Translations under genes and position numbers: made by a program
Source of the DNA: Stramentimicrobium sp964433555
GTDB lineage: Bacteria; Atribacterota; Phoenicimicrobiia; Phoenicimicrobiales; Stramentimicrobiaceae
NCBI GenBank assembly: GCA_964433555.1
Contig: CAYSRG010000012.1
Coordinates: forward strand, 3,140-67,139
Direction of reading: 5' to 3'
Length of the DNA: 64,000 nt
Notes under the pieces: generated by a model
Told to the model about the DNA's origin: nothing
Seen by the model: only the letters and a program-made list of their open reading frames with translations
Database searches by the model: none
In this document: positions 9,236 through 16,671 of the stretch, piece by piece
Numbering within the stretch: position 1 is the first letter of the stretch
How the letters are laid out: each line of letters opens with the position of its first letter

Positions 9236-9715
9236 ATGGTAAATAAACATTCTTTAGAAGTCGGTTTTTCTTTTGGGATCACTTCAGGCATTATTACCAC
9301 ATTAGGTCTTATGGTTGGATTGAACTCCGGGACACACTCGCAGGTTACGGTTATCGGCGGAATACTAACCATCGCGATAGCAGATTCCTTTTCAGATGCT
9401 TTGGGAATTCATATTTCAGAAGAGTCGGAGGGGAAACATTTAGATAAAGAAGTCTGGCAATCAACCATTTTTACTTTTTTAGCAAAATTTATTTTTGCCT
9501 CGATGTTTATTTTACCCATACTACTCTTTGATCTTTCAACAGCAATCATTGTCAGTATAATATTAGGCCTATCTCTACTTTCAATCCTTAGTTTTTTATT
9601 GTCCCGAAAGCAAGGTACAAAAGCCTGGAATGTAGTTCTGGAACATCTTGTGGTTGCAATCATCGTTATACTTTTAGCCCATTATGCAGGTGTTTGGATA
9701 ACTTCAATTTTTTAG
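9236..9715 (+). CDS. Small VIT/CCC1-like membrane protein
   Basis: A 159-residue protein with about five hydrophobic segments. The pattern FGITSGIITTLGLMVGLNSG followed by ADSFSDALGIHISEES resembles the first two helices of vacuolar-iron-transporter (VIT1/CCC1) proteins, which move Fe2+ or Mn2+. Shorter than typical members, so it may work as an oligomer. No nearby regulatory box was identified. A full-length relative with a rubrerythrin domain is at 46.6 kb. Confidence 0.65.
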   Translation: MVNKHSLEVGFSFGITSGIITTLGLMVGLNSGTHSQVTVIGGILTIAIADSFSDALGIHISEESEGKHLDKEVWQSTIFTFLAKFIFASMFILPILLFDLSTAIIVSIILGLSLLSILSFLLSRKQGTKAWNVVLEHLVVAIIVILLAHYAGVWITSIF

Positions 9716-9807
9716 TGAAAATTTAAATAAACGCTAATAATTCAGATTATTTTTATTATGAGAGAATGTTATAAAATTAGATTTTAAAAGAAAGTGAGGT
9801 GATTTTG

Positions 9808-9876
9808 ATGCCTTGCTGTGGTGGAAAAGAAGATAAGGAAAAAGGAAAAGATAAGGAAAAAGGTAAGAAAAAATAA
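9808..9876 (+). CDS. Tiny CCGG-start lysine-rich peptide
   Basis: A 22-codon ORF reading MPCCGG followed by a lysine/glutamate/aspartate run (repeats of KEKGKD). It has an excellent ribosome binding site, GAGGTGAT, ending 5 bases before the ATG, and a strong terminator 60 bases downstream, so it looks like a free-standing expressed small gene. Vicinal cysteines suggest thiol or metal binding (inference). Function unknown. Confidence 0.55.
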   Translation: MPCCGGKEDKEKGKDKEKGKKK

Positions 9877-9936
9877 AGTAATACTAAAGTTGTAAAAGAT
9901 AATTTTGTTTGTTGTGTTGTAAGGATTATTAAATCA

Positions 9937-9974
9937 ATAGGCAGAACTTCTATCTTGGTAGTTCTGCCTATTTT
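9937..9974 (+). terminator. Rho-independent terminator
   Basis: AGGCAGAACT pairs perfectly with AGTTCTGCCT across an 11-base loop and is followed by ATTTTTA. Ends the small CCGG-peptide transcript. Confidence 0.85.
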
Positions 9975-10383
9975 TATCCATAATCTTTTTCATTGAACAA
10001 TAAGCTTTTTTTGATTATTTACTCATATAGAAGTTGTAAAAATCGTCCTGTCGGGATGATACTTTATTCCTTTTAATTCAAATATATTTAGGTATTAAAT
10101 ACTAGAATTTAGCTAATATATTTTTAATTTTCCATATTTTATTCTATTCATGTTAATTAGAATCTTATATCCCATAAAAGTATGCTTTCAAACACTAACT
10201 CGGAGAGCCAGTCAATCTTAATTCTTTAGTATTAATTGAAGAACTTATTCAAAATAAAGCTTGAAATTCATTTCTAAAACTAATATTTTTAGGGAAGAAA
10301 TGAAAAGAATCAGTATATTTAAAATAGAATAAGTATCAAGTATATTTAAAAGTTAATAAGGGAAAACCATCAGAAAGGATTGG

Positions 10384-10530
10384 ATGCAAAGTCATAGATC
10401 AAGGCAGGAAATTGCTATGACTGCTGAGGGGATTTCTAATGGCATTTGATTTGAAACACCATTTGGAAAAGGTCTAACAATAACAACCAAATCTCTTGAT
10501 AGCTTATTAGATAGCTCCGGTTGGAAATAA
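10384..10530 (+). other. Candidate small ORF with in-frame UGA (possible selenoprotein)
   Basis: An ATG 5 bases after AAGG opens a frame of 48 codons whose 22nd codon is TGA (10447), then continues to TAA at 10528. The reading NGI-U-FETPFGKG is compositionally protein-like on both sides of the UGA. A GGTCT sequence, like the loop of the E. coli fdhF SECIS, lies 21 bases after the UGA, but no convincing stem surrounds it. No family is recognised, so it may instead be a decayed gene or chance. Listed because the cell encodes full Sec machinery. Confidence 0.2.
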
Positions 10531-10624
10531 AGGTAAAAAATAAATATCACTAACTACCTAAAATTTGCAAATATTTCCAATATCATTACACATGCTGAAT
10601 ATTACTTTTTGTTTCTTAAATTTT

Positions 10625-10656
10625 GAAAGAAAACCATCTCCATTTTCGTATATAAG
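10625..10656 (+). promoter_or_regulatory. Shared leader motif, copy 1 (DUF2202 gene)
   Basis: GAAAGAAAA, then about 15 pyrimidine-rich bases with ATCTCC, then TTCGTATATA. The same layout occurs before the genes at 13279 and 13761. It lies 40-70 bases before the DUF2202 start, and its CTCC could pair with the AGGAGG of the ribosome binding site. Confidence 0.45.
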
Positions 10657-10694
10657 GCAGAAGGAAAAATTAATCTCAGTAGGAGGAAAAAGAA

Positions 10695-11393
10695 ATGAAG
10701 ATGAGAAGCACGATAAAAGGCATCATTACTCTGGTGATGGTTTTAGTCATAACCGGTTTAGCGATGACCCACATCTTTGCCCAGGGAACTAATGTAAATT
10801 TTGAAAGAGGTATTTTCACTGCTATCAGGGACATTGAGACAGGTATTTTGTCGAGTGAAGAGATCGAGGGAATACTGCTGATGCGGGAAGAGGAAAAGTT
10901 AGCGAGGGATGTCTATACTGCCCTGTATGAAAAATGGAACTTAAGAACCTTTGGGTCTATAGGTCAGGGAAGTGAAACAACCCATATGGATGCCATGAAA
11001 ATGCTTTTAGACCGCTATAACCTGGAAGATCCGGTCAGAGAGGATATTCCCAGTGTCTTCCAGAATGGAGAACTGCAAAAAGCTTATGATGAACTGGTAG
11101 CGAAAGGAAGCAAGTCTATTGAGGATGCCATCCTGGTAGGTGCCTATATTGAAGACCTGGATATCTATGACTTGGAACGGCTAATTAAAGAGACAGACAA
11201 TAATGATATCAAAATTGTCTATCAGAATCTGCTGAAGGGTTCACGAAACCACCTCAGGGCTTTTGACCGCCAGCTGCAGCGCTACAACCTGACCTATGAA
11301 GCCCAATTCTTAACTCAGGAGGAATATGACCGCATTGCAGCCAGCAGGCAGGAATCCGGTGGAGCCATCACCAATCCGGATTTTAAATTCTAA
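10695..11393 (+). CDS. Exported DUF2202 (ferritin-like) protein
   Basis: A 232-residue protein with an N-terminal signal peptide (cleavage likely after IFAQG, about 31) and a DUF2202 domain (about 50-215). The helical motif EEEKLARDVY with later ETTHMDAM and GSRNHLRAF gives a spaced E..E..H..H pattern typical of di-iron ferritin-like bundles. A metal-dependent or redox role outside the cell is therefore likely, but the reaction is unknown. Start ATG with TAGGAGG 8 bases upstream. It precedes the NapH-like ferredoxin gene but is separated from it by a terminator. Confidence 0.8.
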   Translation: MKMRSTIKGIITLVMVLVITGLAMTHIFAQGTNVNFERGIFTAIRDIETGILSSEEIEGILLMREEEKLARDVYTALYEKWNLRTFGSIGQGSETTHMDAMKMLLDRYNLEDPVREDIPSVFQNGELQKAYDELVAKGSKSIEDAILVGAYIEDLDIYDLERLIKETDNNDIKIVYQNLLKGSRNHLRAFDRQLQRYNLTYEAQFLTQEEYDRIAASRQESGGAITNPDFKF

Positions 11394-11436
11394 AGCATTT
11401 CAATACAAAATGATTTGATAGAAACAGTAAATATAA

Positions 11437-11479
11437 AAAAGCAGCTACCTGGTTAGAATTAGAAAAGGTAGCTGCTTTT
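11437..11479 (+). terminator. Rho-independent terminator after DUF2202 gene
   Basis: AAAAGCAGCTACCT pairs perfectly with AGGTAGCTGCTTTT (14 bp), giving a strong hairpin that runs into A/T-rich sequence on both strands. Confidence 0.85.
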
Positions 11480-11572
11480 AGATTTTTAAATACTATTTAA
11501 AATAGTATAATGAAATATCTTTTATAATCAAAAGAATAGAATAGTTTAAGTGATAGAAAGGAGTATACTGTT

Positions 11573-12412
11573 ATGTCCAAGAAGAAAAGCAAGAGCTATT
11601 TATTAAGGACCATAGTCCAGGTATTTTTCTTAATGCTCATAGTTATGATAAGTTACAATCATTACCGGGCTGAACAGGGCTTAGCACCTGTTCTAGTCGG
11701 ATCACCTTCTTTGCATGCCATCTGTCCCTTTGGTGGAGTTGTGACTGCTTATACCTATTTTACCCAGGGGATTTTTGTCAGAAAGATTCATCAGTCTTCC
11801 TTCACTCTGATGTGGCTGGTTCTTCTGCTGACTCTGATTTTCGGACCCGTATTCTGCGGGTGGATATGTCCTTTTGGTACGGTACAGGAGTTTGTAGGGA
11901 AAATTGGCAAAAGAATGTTCCCGAAAAAATATAACCGATTTATCATTCCCAAGGCGGATCAGTTGCTGCGTTATATACGTTATATTGTCCTTGTCCTGGT
12001 CATCTATATTACTGCCAGGGAACTAACCCTGGTTTTTCTGAATATTGATCCATATTTTGCCCTGTTTAATTTCTGGTCAGATGAAGTCACGCTTTCTGCT
12101 CTAATTATGTTGGGCATCATGTTAATCCTTTCCTTGTTTGTGGAACGCCCCTGGTGTAAGTATCTTTGTCCCTTAGGTGCATTACTGGGTATATTTAACC
12201 TCTTTCGTGTAATACCGTTAAGACGCAATAAAATAACCTGTATCAACTGCAAACAGTGTGACCGAATCTGTCCTATGAATATTGAGATATCGGATAAAAG
12301 AATCATTCGCAATCACCAATGCATCTCCTGCCTGCTTTGTACTGATGAAGTTGCATGTCCAGTAAAGGATACCCTATATTTTGGGTTTTTACATAAAAAA
12401 TTAACTAAGTGA
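11573..12412 (+). CDS. NapH/YccM-like membrane ferredoxin
   Basis: Membrane iron-sulfur protein (279 residues) with four to five transmembrane helices and a cytosolic C-terminal pair of 4Fe-4S sites: CINCKQCDRICP at about 224 and CISCLLCTDEVACP at about 248. Between the helices it carries the family motifs FCGWICPFG and WCKYLCPLGA, in which the cysteines are conserved. NapH-type proteins pass electrons between the quinol pool or ferredoxin and an extracytoplasmic partner. The partner here is plausibly the secreted protein encoded 23 bases downstream (inference). AAAGGAG precedes the ATG. Confidence 0.88.
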   Translation: MSKKKSKSYLLRTIVQVFFLMLIVMISYNHYRAEQGLAPVLVGSPSLHAICPFGGVVTAYTYFTQGIFVRKIHQSSFTLMWLVLLLTLIFGPVFCGWICPFGTVQEFVGKIGKRMFPKKYNRFIIPKADQLLRYIRYIVLVLVIYITARELTLVFLNIDPYFALFNFWSDEVTLSALIMLGIMLILSLFVERPWCKYLCPLGALLGIFNLFRVIPLRRNKITCINCKQCDRICPMNIEISDKRIIRNHQCISCLLCTDEVACPVKDTLYFGFLHKKLTK

Positions 12413-12435
12413 AATTTTTTATAGAGAGGTACAAA

Positions 12436-13203
12436 ATGAAAATTAGTCATATTCATATATTGATTGCTATTATCGTTATCATCGGTGGCGGTATTGGAAT
12501 AGCCAGTCAGATGAGTCTCTTCGGAACTTCCCGTTCAGCAGCGCCGATGAAATTAACCAGTAATACTTATGATATTGCTGATATCAGAGGATCTTCTACG
12601 CTGAAAGAAGTGGAGACCTATTATCAGGTTCCTTCAGAAGCAATTATTGAAGCATTCAATTTAAAACCAGATACCAATCCATCCACATTTCAACTGAAGG
12701 ATTTGAAAGAAATCTATCAAACGGTGGAGATCGAAGGGGCTGAGTATGCTGTAGAAACAGATATGGTCAAGGTTTTTGTCTCTCTTTTTTCTGATATTCC
12801 CTATACATCAGAAGAGACCTTTTATTTGCCTGAAACTGCAGTTGCATACCTTATCAGGGAAGATAAATTATCCCAGCAGGAAAAAGCTTATTGGATAAAG
12901 CATACCTTCAATCTGGCTTTCCTTGAAGCCGAAGAGGTTATTACTGAAGTCAAAGATGGTACCAATGATGATCATCTTAACCAGGAAGAAGAAAAGAAAG
13001 CTACCGCTATTACCGGGAGGATGACGATTGCCGAAATCATAAACATGGGAATTGATTCAGAAGCATTTAAAGAGATTACCGGCTTAGATATTCCTGAAGA
13101 TGAAACAATTTCTATCAGGGATTTTATTACCTCGCGAGAACTGGAATTCTCTGTAATAAAAGAAAAAATGGAATCTTTCTTATCTTCAGATAATAAAAAT
13201 TAA
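12436..13203 (+). CDS. Membrane-anchored protein with repeated small helical domain
   Basis: A 255-residue protein with one N-terminal membrane anchor (about 7-27) and an outward-facing body. Two copies of a small helical domain are seen: about 45-95 (IRGSSTLKEVETYYQVPSEA) and about 192-250 (ITGRMTIAEIINMGIDSEAF, ending in REL-EFSVIKEK). The same domain ends the protein at 13761. Such domains are known next to NapH-like ferredoxins (family recollection, not verified). No cysteines, so it is probably a structural or docking partner. ATG at 12436 with AGAGAGG; the earlier GTG at 12409 is rejected. Confidence 0.65.
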   Translation: MKISHIHILIAIIVIIGGGIGIASQMSLFGTSRSAAPMKLTSNTYDIADIRGSSTLKEVETYYQVPSEAIIEAFNLKPDTNPSTFQLKDLKEIYQTVEIEGAEYAVETDMVKVFVSLFSDIPYTSEETFYLPETAVAYLIREDKLSQQEKAYWIKHTFNLAFLEAEEVITEVKDGTNDDHLNQEEEKKATAITGRMTIAEIINMGIDSEAFKEITGLDIPEDETISIRDFITSRELEFSVIKEKMESFLSSDNKN

Positions 13204-13211
13204 AAAATTAC

Positions 13212-13239
13212 GAAAGAAAATTTCCTCCTCTTGCGTATA
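13212..13239 (+). promoter_or_regulatory. Shared leader motif, copy 2
   Basis: GAAAGAAAATTTCCTCCTC followed by TTGCGTATA. Its TTTCCTCC (13220-13227) is exactly complementary to GGAGGAAA (13266-13273), the ribosome binding site of the next gene, so the leader can fold to hide that site. Confidence 0.5.
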
Positions 13240-13278
13240 GAGAGTAGAAATGAAATAAGATTTGCGGAGGAAAAAATT

Positions 13279-13563
13279 ATGAAGAATACCCATGCCATCA
13301 GATCAACTATTATTTTTACAGTGGTGATCCTGCTTGCCGTATTCTTGCTCCTCAATGCTCTTGCACAGGGCAATACGCAGGGTCATCAAGGGAAAGGCAG
13401 GAACGGATTCCAGCAGAAGGTCTCAGGATCACAAGAACTTTTGCTACAGGAAAAGCATCGGCAGAAACAACTTACTGAATCTGAATATAACAGTAACAAT
13501 GTTCAGGAACTAAAACAGGATCAACTGTCACAGCAGGGAAAAAGAAAAAATATCAAGGAGTAG
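13279..13563 (+). CDS. Small secreted Gln/Lys-rich protein
   Basis: A 94-residue protein: signal peptide of about 28 residues ending near ALAQG, then a hydrophilic, Gln/Gly/Lys-rich tail with no cysteine and no recognised domain, probably disordered. Start ATG at 13279 with GCGGAGG 9 bases upstream; an in-frame ATG at 13231 lies inside the leader motif and is rejected. The mature part resembles the low-complexity spacer (GNQVQIQEP, QLQEQKK) of the next gene, suggesting a paralogue without the C-terminal domain. Function unknown. Confidence 0.6.
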   Translation: MKNTHAIRSTIIFTVVILLAVFLLLNALAQGNTQGHQGKGRNGFQQKVSGSQELLLQEKHRQKQLTESEYNSNNVQELKQDQLSQQGKRKNIKE

Positions 13564-13676
13564 GTTATAGAGTAGCCAGACTGCCGACTTTTTTGTATTT
13601 AATAAAAAATGTATTTCTTTTTTTAGTGAATCAGAATGATTTTACCAAATAATTTTTTAAAAAATATTATTATAAT

Positions 13677-13706
13677 GAAAGAAAATTATCTTTACTTGCG
13701 TATATA
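13677..13706 (+). promoter_or_regulatory. Shared leader motif, copy 3
   Basis: GAAAGAAAATTATCTTTACT then TGCGTATATA. Here ATCTTTACTT (13687-13696) pairs with AAGTAAAGAT about 20 bases downstream, giving a 10-bp hairpin with GCGTATATA in the loop. Confidence 0.5.
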
Positions 13707-13760
13707 TAGATAGAGGGAAGTAAAGATTTTAGATCAATATTAAAGGAGGAGAAAATATCC

Positions 13761-14288
13761 ATGAAGAATAAAAATCTATTACGTAGTACAGTAACTATAC
13801 TGGTCATTGTACTGACCATCGGCAGTCTAACGGTGATAGCCTTAGCCAAGAACGGTCCAGGTAATGGTAGCATGTCCGGAGGAGGTGCAAAGCAGGGAAA
13901 TCAGGTTCAAATACAGGAACCGAAGAAGAATCAGAACAGGGTGCAAGAACCAGTCAATACCCCCACCCAGCTTCAGGAACAAAAGAAGTCCCAATTGCAG
14001 GAATGCGAAGAGGAATGCAATCAAAACTGTAAAGAAAATTGTAATGATGAATGTACAGGTGATTGTAATAATGATCAGCTGCAGATCAATGCTGCTGAAT
14101 TACAGGAGATGACCATTGCCCAGATAGCAGCACGCTGGGATCTTGATGCAGATAATTTATTAACCAAACTTATCCAGACCTTAAAGCTAGAGGAAGAATA
14201 TACTACCGAAAACACTTTAAATGACCTGAGGACAGAATCTCGCTTTTCACTTTCTGTGATAAAAGATATCCTAAAGGATCTAATCTAG
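13761..14288 (+). CDS. Secreted protein with Cys-x3 repeat and C-terminal helical domain
   Basis: A 175-residue exported protein. Signal peptide about 1-29 (ending VIALAK), then a Gly/Gln-rich linker, then a segment near residues 80-100 in which six cysteines recur exactly every fourth position (C-x3-C-x3-C-x3-C-x3-C-x3-C) among Glu/Asp/Asn. The C-terminus (about 112-175) is the same small helical domain as in the protein at 12436 (MTIAQIAARWDL, then FSLSVIKDIL). The cysteine stripe should bind metal or shuttle thiol electrons (inference). Strong site AAAGGAGGAG before the ATG. I do not recognise a named family. Confidence 0.7.
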   Translation: MKNKNLLRSTVTILVIVLTIGSLTVIALAKNGPGNGSMSGGGAKQGNQVQIQEPKKNQNRVQEPVNTPTQLQEQKKSQLQECEEECNQNCKENCNDECTGDCNNDQLQINAAELQEMTIAQIAARWDLDADNLLTKLIQTLKLEEEYTTENTLNDLRTESRFSLSVIKDILKDLI

Positions 14289-14330
14289 AGAAGTAAAATT
14301 GTAAAATCTGTATCTACAAAAATAATTTCT

Positions 14331-14369
14331 AATTATAGCCCTTCAGTAATCTACTGAGGGGCTATAATT
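14331..14369. terminator. Hairpin between convergent genes
   Basis: AATTATAGCCCTTCAGTA pairs with TACTGAGGGGCTATAATT (17 of 18 positions Watson-Crick or wobble), between the genes ending at 14288 (+) and 14460 (-). Probably a two-way terminator, although its T tracts are short. Confidence 0.6.
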
Positions 14370-14402
14370 ATATGGGTGTATTTAATATTATTGTTTGTTT
14401 AT

Positions 14403-14480
14403 GGTGTTCCTGCCGTAACAATTACTGTAAGCTATGCAGAAGGAGATTAATAAAAAATACTACTGTAAATTTTTATATGC
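14403..14480 (+). pseudogene. 3' fragment of an Ig-like lipoprotein gene
   Basis: This stretch aligns base for base with the last 80 bases or so of the lipoprotein gene at 8428: GGTGTTCCT, AATTAC, TAAGCTAT, CAGAAGGAGAT and ACTGTAAA recur in order at the same spacing. Translated, GVP.VTITVSYAEGD matches GVPNAKITISYTEGD, then two stops follow. It is a decayed copy of the C-terminal strand of a group 2 Ig-like domain. It overlaps the 3' end of the convergent DUF4173 gene by about 20 bases. Confidence 0.75.
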
Positions 14481-15956
14481 TTCAAGCTTATAGCTTTTTG
14501 ATTTTAGAATTCCATTTGCTCTTATACGTGATAGATTGAGAGATTGCCATTGTGAATAATAAAAAGAATCTCTATTTTGAGTATGTTGATACAATATGAG
14601 GGACAGGCTTTTTCTCATATCCTCATCTGGAATGTCCAATACATTAATAATAATAGGCATGGCATCATCTGACAGCGAACCTAAATAATCAATATCTATC
14701 TTGCCAATCCTTTCAAACCTCTCTATATTCCTTCGAGCAATAAATGCATCAGGATTTAGTAAATTCATAAAAGCTAGAAAAAATGCTATCGAGATCAAAA
14801 CACGAAGTATAAAAGCACTTTCCCTATCATCCTGAAAAATTTTATAAAAAAGTAAACAGAAAATAAATGCTAACAAAATAATAAATGCATGGCTATAGAG
14901 CCTTAAAGTAGTAAATCCATAAGCTTCTTCATAAAGCGATAAGCGGATAAAAGCGGAAACCATGATTAATATTACCTGAGTAATCAGTGCAGTACTTAAA
15001 ATCTTAAAACTTAATGTATGTTCAGCCTCTTTTTTAATCGCATATTTTTCTGTAATTAAAAGTAAGAATAAAGAGATAACAGCAACTGCTATTAATTCAA
15101 AAAATCCTCGACGCGCATATTCGGCATAGGTAAATCCTTGAGCTGATATATTACTTTCACCGCCAAAAAGATAAGTAAATTGAACAATTATAAAAATGGA
15201 AAATAAAATATTTATTGAACCCAGGATAATAGAGCTTTCTATCTGCTCAACAGCGTGTTTATTGCTGCTCTGTGGCATGATAGTTTCACCTTTCTCCCGG
15301 AATGAATAAGTATAAGCACCGATAAAAACAATCGTTACTATTAAAATTAAAAGAAATCTTAAAAACAGCTCCATTTCGTTTTCAATGCTTAATATCTCTG
15401 AAACATATTTTTGAAAAATCAGATCTGCAGAAGAAAATAATAAGAGAAATACAAAAAGAGCAGGGATTGTCATTATAATTCCCCTTAAAATTTGAGATAA
15501 TATTTTTCTATCTTCTTTTGCCCCACGTAGTAAAAATATATTTGATAATGTTTGGAATGCGGGCTGAAAAAATTTAAAGGGCAGAAAAAAGATTTTTAAA
15601 AAATCTTGAAGGGAGAGTTTTTTCATTTTGCTAAAGAAAGATATTTCAGCAATAACAAGTAATAATATTAGCGAAGTAACGATATCAAGAAAGACTAGTA
15701 AATCATTGGAGCGAACAAAAATCATTGTACTAAAAAATACAAGCAATACTATAGGTGTAAAAACTTCTTTATTTATTTGTTTTTGAGTGATTCTTGCAAT
15801 AATAAAAAGGCCTGCTATAACCAAAAGAATGTATAAAGGAAACGAAATACCAGGAATTTTATCATAGAAAAGGTAATCAAAAAGTATACCCAAGCCCAGA
15901 GATATCATTGTTATGATATAGACCTTAGTCATATCATTTGATTGGTTTTTATACAT
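14460..15956 (-). CDS. DUF4173-family multi-pass membrane protein
   Basis: A 498-residue membrane protein with about twelve hydrophobic segments, recognised as DUF4173/DUF4153-like by the conserved FTYAEYARRGFFEL stretch (about 274) and the NPDAFIARRNIERF stretch (about 408) before a soluble C-terminal tail. Family function is unknown. The last residues (AYKNLQ) are encoded inside the decayed lipoprotein fragment, so the original C-terminus may have been altered. No operon partners; an AGGAG-like box is not obvious ahead of the ATG, leaving the start slightly uncertain. Confidence 0.8.
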   Translation of the reverse strand: MYKNQSNDMTKVYIITMISLGLGILFDYLFYDKIPGISFPLYILLVIAGLFIIARITQKQINKEVFTPIVLLVFFSTMIFVRSNDLLVFLDIVTSLILLLVIAEISFFSKMKKLSLQDFLKIFFLPFKFFQPAFQTLSNIFLLRGAKEDRKILSQILRGIIMTIPALFVFLLLFSSADLIFQKYVSEILSIENEMELFLRFLLILIVTIVFIGAYTYSFREKGETIMPQSSNKHAVEQIESSIILGSINILFSIFIIVQFTYLFGGESNISAQGFTYAEYARRGFFELIAVAVISLFLLLITEKYAIKKEAEHTLSFKILSTALITQVILIMVSAFIRLSLYEEAYGFTTLRLYSHAFIILLAFIFCLLFYKIFQDDRESAFILRVLISIAFFLAFMNLLNPDAFIARRNIERFERIGKIDIDYLGSLSDDAMPIIINVLDIPDEDMRKSLSLILYQHTQNRDSFYYSQWQSLNLSRIRANGILKSKSYKLEAYKNLQ

Positions 15957-16251
15957 ATTTATTAAGTTTTTCCTTATATTTTATGCTATTTAAAAGGAGT
16001 AGATTATCTAATTGGATTAAAATATATAAATTTTTTTATCATTATTATGCACTTAAAATTATTATATACAACATTATATAACACACAATTTATCTTTGAA
16101 AATAAATCTGACATTATCTTCTTAATAATTATACTCTTTAGTAAGTAATGAGTATTAATTGTCGATGAGGATATAACTATTAGTAACTGATTAGTTGGCT
16201 CTAAAGAAAATTCTTCTCCAGAACCTTCTCCCCTTATTGATGCTGAGAAAG

Positions 16252-16280
16252 AGAAAGTAAAAAAAAGTTTTTTACTTTCT
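16252..16280. repeat. Perfect 13-bp hairpin
   Basis: AGAAAGTAAAAAA and TTTTTTACTTTCT flank a 3-base loop. As RNA it could end transcription on either strand; it may also be an end of a decayed element. Confidence 0.6.
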
Positions 16281-16360
16281 AGATATTAATAATAAAACCA
16301 AAAAAGGTAACCAAGTCAGGATGATGCATTTCCTTAATTTTATTATCGAGAAGGGAATAG

Positions 16361-16582
16361 ACTGAAATAGTATCTTGGAATACAAAAATTATCTCAAGAA
16401 GAATAATTTCAAAGATGAGGCTTTTTTGTAGAAACAATTATAACTGCAAAGGTGATCTCCTGAGAGTTGCCCAGCATACCAGTCATAGAAGTTTGGAAAG
16501 GATGCAATTTTACAATGACCACATTAAAATGGAAGAAGACTTGCCGAACTATTACAAGACATTTGCAGGAGTGAAATTTTAA
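16361..16582 (+). pseudogene. Possible tyrosine-recombinase C-terminal remnant
   Basis: Open frame without a start. Its last 45 codons read GDLLRVAQHTSHRSLERMQF followed by YNDHIKMEEDLP. This fits the end of phage-type integrases, where a Gly-rich turn, the H/W box (here TSHRS) and the nucleophile Tyr (here FYND) follow in order. The upstream part of the enzyme is missing. Similarity is by eye and short, so the call is tentative. Confidence 0.35.
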
Positions 16583-16671
16583 TACACACTATGAATCAAA
16601 ATAAATTAAGAACCAGTATATTTATTGATTATTGTAATTCTGTTTAACTTAGACTATCCAATCCTAAGCCT

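Larger units (their letters stand above)
9716..10694. other. Gene-poor region with two tiny ORFs and a terminator
   Basis: About 980 bases between the VIT-like gene and the DUF2202 gene. It holds the 22-residue CCGG peptide ORF (9808), the strong terminator at 9937-9974, the UGA-interrupted ORF at 10384-10530, and a leader motif at 10625-10656. The rest is AT-rich with nothing recognised. Confidence 0.5.
15957..16671. other. Intergenic region with hairpin and recombinase remnant
   Basis: About 715 bases, AT-rich. It contains a perfect 13-bp hairpin (16252-16280) and the tyrosine-recombinase-like fragment at 16361-16582. No intact gene is supported. Confidence 0.5.

Noticed and set aside
10565..10792. 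Open frame overlapping the DUF2202 start
   Set aside because: Runs through the leader motif and out of frame into the signal peptide of a clear gene; no ribosome site.
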